The notes under the pieces were generated by a model, which saw nothing but the letters and a program-made list of their open reading frames with translations, made no database searches and was not told the origin of the DNA. This document shows positions 9,972 to 13,192 of a DNA stretch of 13,192 bases, in pieces; within the stretch, counting starts at the first letter, position 1, and each line of letters begins with the position of its first letter. This DNA comes from Palsa-870 sp039935415 (GTDB lineage: Bacteria > Chloroflexota > Dormibacteria > Dormibacterales > Dormibacteraceae), in NCBI GenBank assembly GCA_039935415.1, contig JBDTKH010000024.1, positions 1-13,192 of the forward strand, written 5' to 3'. The position numbers and the translations under genes are program-made.

Positions 9972-10280
9972 TTATCCGATTGCGCGAAAGGGTTCGGGCG
10001 CGAACTGTGCCAGTGCGGTTTTCCAGCTGGAGAGCGCCGTGGCGATTGCGGGATCGTCGTGGACGAGCCACGCCAGGTGACGCAGCGCGTGTTCAAGGAC
10101 TGCTGCGACACCGATCGCGCTCGGCGGCGCCATGGCTCCTCCTCGGGCCAGCTCGCTGCGGCCGACGGGAATGCCAACCAGCGTGCCGTCGGGCAGGGCT
10201 CCTGGCGGATCGATCGTCGCGACATAGGTCAGCAGCACCCGGTCTTGCTCGTGCCGCCAAGACGTCGAGTGGACGACCAC
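9972..10280 (-). CDS. Hypothetical protein (102 aa), unrecognised, possibly N-terminally incomplete
   Basis: I do not recognise a named family. The frame runs from GTG 10280 to TAA 9972-9974. The N-terminal part (VVHSTSWRHEQDRVLLTYVATIDPP) looks like a beta-rich protein core, followed by a Pro/Gly-rich loop with GIPVGRSELARGG. A helical C-terminal half (about residues 50-100) contains HALRHLAWLVHDDPAIATAL. The composition is that of a real soluble protein, with no membrane segment. An in-frame stop lies 12 codons upstream of the GTG, so the protein starts abruptly in what looks like a conserved strand. It overlaps the upstream DUF1059 gene by 52 nt in another frame and lacks a Shine-Dalgarno site. 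It may be translationally coupled, or the two could be one gene broken by an indel. It ends 5 bp from the convergent cupin gene. Confidence 0.6.
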   Translation of the reverse strand: MVVHSTSWRHEQDRVLLTYVATIDPPGALPDGTLVGIPVGRSELARGGAMAPPSAIGVAAVLEHALRHLAWLVHDDPAIATALSSWKTALAQFAPEPFRAIG

Positions 10281-10459
10281 CGGCTCGAGGTGACACGCTT
10301 CTCCCGTGGATCATCGACCACTCGCCACACGGCGCGCACCTCCTCGGGCGTCACGTCGAGCTGGTGCTCGGATTTGCCATGGGCCTGGATGTTGGCGATC
10401 ACCTCGGACTTGGTGCCCCGAGTGATCCACCCGCACCGGCAGGTGACCTCCATCAGCAT
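10229..10459 (-). CDS. DUF1059-type small protein
   Basis: The 76-residue product starts MLMEVTCRCGWITRGTKSEV and continues with IQAHGKSEHQLDVTPEEVRAVW. This matches the small DUF1059 family: two N-terminal cysteines (CRCG), an amphipathic helix with a conserved AHG...H stretch, and the TPEEV end. The function of the family is unknown; the Cys/His set suggests metal binding. DUF1059 proteins are normally about 50-65 residues. Here the domain ends near residue 50, and the last ~25 residues (Arg/Ser/Thr-rich) are read from the region that also encodes the next gene, so the tail may be spurious or mark a frameshift. Start ATG 10459 or ATG 10453; the first lies 9 nt behind a -10-like TAGGGT. The gene is divergent from the molybdenum hydroxylase gene with only 35 bp between the start codons. 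Confidence 0.75.
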   Translation of the reverse strand: MLMEVTCRCGWITRGTKSEVIANIQAHGKSEHQLDVTPEEVRAVWRVVDDPREKRVTSSRWSSTRRLGGTSKTGCC

Positions 10460-10468
10460 CGTGCCTAG

Positions 10469-10474
10469 ACCCTA
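10469..10474 (-). promoter_or_regulatory. Possible -10 element of the DUF1059 gene
   Basis: On the minus strand TAGGGT lies 9 nt before ATG 10459 with no Shine-Dalgarno site between. It stands back to back with the -10 of the divergent gene, 7 bp apart. No clear -35 hexamer. Tentative. Confidence 0.35.
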
Positions 10475-10481
10475 GCGCTGT

Positions 10482-10487
10482 TAACCT
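10482..10487 (+). promoter_or_regulatory. -10 element of the molybdenum hydroxylase gene
   Basis: TAACCT lies exactly 7 nt before ATG 10495, the same arrangement as at 4731-4736, 4811-4816 and 12778-12783. No ribosome binding site is present, so a leaderless mRNA is expected. The corresponding -35 position lies within the start of the DUF1059 gene and is weak. Confidence 0.45.
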
Positions 10488-10494
10488 CGCGCGG

Positions 10495-12726
10495 ATGGCT
10501 GTGAACGCGGGGCAGGGAGGCACCGTCAGGCGGCGAGAAGACCCGCGCCTGGTCACGGGTGCCGGGCGGTTTACCGACGACGTGCATCCGCCCGGCTGCC
10601 TTCACGCGGTGTTCGTCCGCTCGACCATGGCGCATGCGCGCATCACGCGCCTCGACGTCGCCGAAGCGATTGCAGCGCCCGGGGTGGTGGGAGTCTTCGG
10701 CCTCGACGACCTCGACCTCGAGGCCTCAACCGCGCGGCCGCCGCTCGCGACCGAGGTCGTGCGCTTCGTCGGCGAGGCGATGGCCGTCGTTGTCGCGGAA
10801 ACAGGGGCCCTGGCGGCGGACGCGGCGGCGACCGTTTTCGTCGATTACACTGCGCTGCCGGTCGTGATCGACAGCTCCGCCGCGCTCGAACCGGGCGCCA
10901 CGCTTGTGCACCCAGAGATTGGCGACAACGTGGCCTTCGAGTTTGAGCTGGGCGAGCCAGGCCCGCTGGAGGGCGCTGAGGTCCTGGTCCGGGAAACATT
11001 CGTCAACCAGCGTCTCGCCGCCGTCCCGATCGAGGCCAATGCGGTGGTGGCTGAGCCGCACGGCGAGGGCGTGCGGCTGTGGGTTTCCTCGCAGGTGCCA
11101 TTTCGGGTGCGCGATCAGGTGGCGAGCGCGCTCTGCCTCGACGAATCGGCGGTGCATGTCATCGCCCCGGACGTTGGTGGCGCGTTCGGCGCGAAGCTCA
11201 TGACCTATGAGGAGCAGGTCGTGCTCGCAGCTCTCGCCCACAAGCTCGGGCGCCCGGTTCGGTGGATCGAGTACCGCACCGAGAACATGGTTGCCATGAC
11301 GCATGGCCGCGCGCAGCGCCAGACTGTGGCGCTCGCCGCATCTCGCGACGGCCGCCTCGTCGGGATGGAGGCGGACATCGTCGCCGACTCCGGCGCCTAC
11401 GCCGGCCTGGGAGCGACGCTTCCCGCTTACACCGCGCTCATCTCGTCCGGCGCGTACTCGATCCCCAAGATGCTCGTCCGTACGCGAAGTGTCTTCACGA
11501 ACACGACTGTGACCTCCGCATACCGGGGGGCGGGGCGACCGGAGGCCACATCGATGGTCGAGCGCGCGATGGACTTGCTGGCGTGCGAGCTGCAAATCGA
11601 CCCTGCCGAGCTGCGCCGCAAAAACCTGATCACCAGCTTCCCGCACACCACCGCAGTCGGAGCCACCTACGACTCGGGGGATTACGTTCGGACGCTCGAT
11701 CTCGCGCTGAAGGCGGCGGGCTATGCCGAGCTGCGGCGCGAGCAGGCTGCACGACGGGCGCGAGGCGACAGGCTCCAGCTCGGCGTGGGAGTGTGCTGCT
11801 ACGTCGAGATGACGGCGGTCCAGCAGACCTCGGAGGTTGCTTCCGCGCGCGCCGAAGCGGACGGCACGATCGTCGTGTCCGTTGGCACGACGTCGAGTGG
11901 CCAGGGCCACGAGACGGCCTACGCCCAGCTGACCGCGCAGCTGCTGGGAGTGCGGATGGACGACGTGCGCGTGGTCCAGTCGGACACTGCGACCGTGACG
12001 GCCGGTGGCGGCACGTATGGCTCGCGGACCCTGCAGCTCGGAGGCAGCGCTGTGCGCGCGGCATGTGTGTCGCTGATCGAGAAGGCCAGGCTCGAGGCTG
12101 CGCGGCGGCTCGAGGCCGGCGTCGACGACATCGAGCGGATGGATGGCGGGCGGTTCGGCGTAAAGGGCGTGCCGGGCTCAGCGCTCACGTGGGCGCAGCT
12201 CGCCTCCGAAGCGGTGGTTGTCGCGGAAGAGGAGTTTGAGCAGGACGGTCAGACGTATCCGTTCGGCTGCCACATTGCAGTGGCCGAGGTCGACGTCGAG
12301 ACCGGCGAGGCTCGATTGACCCGGCACATCGCGGTCGACGATTGCGGAACCGTGCTGAATCCGATGCTGGTCGAGGGCCAGATCCACGGAGGCGTCCTCC
12401 AGGGTGTGGCGCAGGCGCTGTATGAAGAGTTCGTCTACGACCCGGATGGAAACCCGCTGACGACGAGCCTGGTCGACTACTCGATCCCGACGATCGGTGA
12501 GATGCCGCCGATGGAGACATTGCATACCGAGACGCCGACGCCACTCAACCCGCTGGGCGCAAAAGGAGTGGGCGAGTCGGGGACGATCGGCGCCACGGCG
12601 GCGGTGCAGAACGCGGTGATCGATGCCGTCTCACACCTTGGCGTGCGGCACATCGACATGCCGCTGCACCCGATGCGGGTGTGGCAGGCGATCCAGGCGG
12701 CTCGGAGCCCGGCCGCCGAAGCCTGA
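10495..12726 (+). CDS. Molybdopterin-binding large subunit, xanthine dehydrogenase/aldehyde oxidase family (form II CoxL-like)
   Basis: The 743-residue protein belongs to the molybdenum hydroxylases, which oxidise aldehydes, N-heterocycles or CO at a Mo-molybdopterin centre. An N-terminal a/b-hammerhead domain (about 15-125, with RREDPRLVTGAGRFTDD and RFVGEAMAVVVAET) precedes the two Mo-cofactor domains. Visible signatures are GGAFGAK (228-234), AYRGAGR (342-348), GQGHETAYAQL, GGGTYGSRTLQLGG and GAKGVGESGTIGA with the probable catalytic Glu694. AYRGAGR is the form II signature; the AYXCSFR loop of proven form I CO dehydrogenase is absent, so CO oxidation should not be assumed. The protein is somewhat short: the linker between the hammerhead start and RPPLA (residues 70-81) is contracted relative to the ~770-800-residue relatives. 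The medium (FAD) and small (2Fe-2S) subunit genes that normally sit next to it are missing on both sides. It starts at ATG 10495 with a -10 box 7 nt before it. The substrate is unknown. Confidence 0.92.
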   Translation: MAVNAGQGGTVRRREDPRLVTGAGRFTDDVHPPGCLHAVFVRSTMAHARITRLDVAEAIAAPGVVGVFGLDDLDLEASTARPPLATEVVRFVGEAMAVVVAETGALAADAAATVFVDYTALPVVIDSSAALEPGATLVHPEIGDNVAFEFELGEPGPLEGAEVLVRETFVNQRLAAVPIEANAVVAEPHGEGVRLWVSSQVPFRVRDQVASALCLDESAVHVIAPDVGGAFGAKLMTYEEQVVLAALAHKLGRPVRWIEYRTENMVAMTHGRAQRQTVALAASRDGRLVGMEADIVADSGAYAGLGATLPAYTALISSGAYSIPKMLVRTRSVFTNTTVTSAYRGAGRPEATSMVERAMDLLACELQIDPAELRRKNLITSFPHTTAVGATYDSGDYVRTLDLALKAAGYAELRREQAARRARGDRLQLGVGVCCYVEMTAVQQTSEVASARAEADGTIVVSVGTTSSGQGHETAYAQLTAQLLGVRMDDVRVVQSDTATVTAGGGTYGSRTLQLGGSAVRAACVSLIEKARLEAARRLEAGVDDIERMDGGRFGVKGVPGSALTWAQLASEAVVVAEEEFEQDGQTYPFGCHIAVAEVDVETGEARLTRHIAVDDCGTVLNPMLVEGQIHGGVLQGVAQALYEEFVYDPDGNPLTTSLVDYSIPTIGEMPPMETLHTETPTPLNPLGAKGVGESGTIGATAAVQNAVIDAVSHLGVRHIDMPLHPMRVWQAIQAARSPAAEA

Positions 12727-12744
12727 GGCCGACCAAATCGGCTT
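12726..12744 (+). terminator. Small hairpin directly after the molybdenum hydroxylase gene
   Basis: A seven-base-pair stem (12726-12732 with 12738-12744, one G-U pair) closes the loop CCAAA and begins at the last base of the stop codon. AACAGG follows, so there is no U tract. It is a plausible weak terminator in front of the DUF222 promoter. Confidence 0.4.
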
Positions 12745-12755
12745 AACAGGCTGGG

Positions 12756-12783
12756 TTGTGCTTCGAACGCATGTTCGTAGCAT
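12756..12783 (+). promoter_or_regulatory. Leaderless promoter of the DUF222 gene
   Basis: TTGTGC (12756-12761) and TAGCAT (12778-12783) are 16 bp apart, and TAGCAT lies 7 nt before ATG 12791. The transcription start should fall on or next to the start codon. The spacer is almost exactly filled by the LexA box at 12763-12778. Confidence 0.55.
12763..12778 (+). promoter_or_regulatory. LexA binding site (SOS box)
   Basis: TCGAAC-GCAT-GTTCGT matches the Gram-positive/actinobacterial SOS box TCGAAC-N4-GTTCGA at 11 of its 12 defined positions. The central CGAAC-N4-GTTCG dyad is perfect, and the four middle bases also fit the Bacillus-type CGAACRNRYGTTCG form. It lies between the -35 and -10 hexamers of the downstream gene, where bound LexA would block RNA polymerase. 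Confidence 0.75.
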
Positions 12784-12790
12784 TGGGATC

Positions 12791-13192
12791 ATGAGTGCAA
12801 CATTTCGTGCGGACCATGGATCGGTTGACGGGCTCCGTGCTCGCATGATTCAGAAGCGCCACGCGATCGACCTTATGGAGCTCTCGTTTTCGGAGGATGC
12901 GGCCGAGTTTGCCCGCACCGGTGACTACGACGAGCTCGGGTTTGTCAGCGCGATCGACTGGATTCGGTTCAACTGTCACATGACGAGCGGCGCCGCCGCG
13001 GACTGCGTTGCGGTTGGGCAGGCGCTGCACCGAACGCCGCGAACGCTCGAAGCCGTCGTAGTTGGCGAGCTCGGTTTTGCGCATGTGAGTGTGATGGCGC
13101 GGACCGCCAATGCGCTGAAGGACGGATTCGACGAGGCGCCACTCGTGGAGTTCGCCCGGGAGCACACGCCGGGCAAGTTCCACTACTTCTGC
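12791..13192 (+). CDS. DUF222 (13E12-type) protein, probable HNH endonuclease, partial: C-terminus beyond the right edge
   Basis: 134 residues are visible from ATG 12791. The fragment is helical with the DUF222 pattern: a WIRFNCHMTSGAAADCVAVGQAL helix, then LHRTPRTLEAVVVGELGFAHVSVMARTANAL. This corresponds to the 'R.LP.t..al..GelS..ha..ia' core of the family. Full-length relatives have about 350-500 residues and usually end in an HNH nuclease domain, which would lie outside this window, so nuclease activity is an inference. Several 13E12-family genes of Mycobacterium tuberculosis belong to the LexA regulon, which agrees with the SOS box directly upstream. The start is supported by the -10 box at the usual 7-nt distance. 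A hand count of five sequence lines gives about 64% GC, perhaps a little lower than the neighbour. DUF222-HNH genes are often multicopy and mobile, so acquisition by transfer is possible. Confidence 0.85.
   Translation, partial: MSATFRADHGSVDGLRARMIQKRHAIDLMELSFSEDAAEFARTGDYDELGFVSAIDWIRFNCHMTSGAAADCVAVGQALHRTPRTLEAVVVGELGFAHVSVMARTANALKDGFDEAPLVEFAREHTPGKFHYFC

Noticed and set aside
10495..12726. Bona fide carbon monoxide dehydrogenase large subunit (coxL form I)
   Set aside because: The active-site loop is AYRGAGR, not AYXCSFR, and the coxM and coxS neighbours are absent, so the gene name and CO oxidation are not justified.

Overview
This is a high-GC bacterial chromosome segment. It holds ten protein-coding genes with no insertion sequence, tRNA, rRNA or CRISPR array. 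A PucR-type regulator, a LexA box of the CGAAC-N4-GTTCG type, a DUF222 (13E12-type) gene and widespread signs of leaderless transcription point to an actinobacterium or a related high-GC lineage such as Chloroflexota or Dormibacterota. The exact phylum cannot be settled from this window.

Left part (1-4823). The left edge cuts the minus-strand gltB gene (glutamate synthase large subunit), of which about 971 N-terminal residues are visible. Upstream of it on the same strand lies a PucR/CdaR-type transcriptional regulator with a good leaderless promoter. Divergent from the regulator is a 57-codon ORF for a possible small zinc-binding protein.

Middle part (4998-9966). A 189-bp region packed with inverted repeats separates the convergent small ORF and acnA (aconitase A). 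acnA follows malQ (4-alpha-glucanotransferase, GH77) by 12 bp and has a Shine-Dalgarno site, so the two form a malQ-acnA operon. Divergent from malQ is a small cupin gene, and the two apparent promoters overlap.

Right part (9972-13192). Two small minus-strand genes, a DUF1059 protein and an unrecognised protein overlapping it by 52 nt, are divergent from a 743-residue molybdopterin hydroxylase large subunit of the form II CoxL/xanthine dehydrogenase type. That gene stands without its usual FeS and FAD subunit genes. The right edge cuts a DUF222 gene whose promoter spacer is filled by a near-perfect LexA (SOS) box.

The genes are mostly central metabolism (ammonium assimilation, TCA cycle, glucan metabolism) and do not form one pathway. 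The clearest structural theme is regulatory: at least four genes show TANNNT-N7-ATG, meaning a -10 box so close to the start codon that the mRNA should be leaderless, while the internal operon gene acnA has a Shine-Dalgarno site. I found no convincing new multi-gene system. The most interesting points are the SOS-controlled DUF222 gene, the compact leaderless divergent promoters, the orphan molybdenum hydroxylase subunit, and the cluster of inverted repeats behind acnA.
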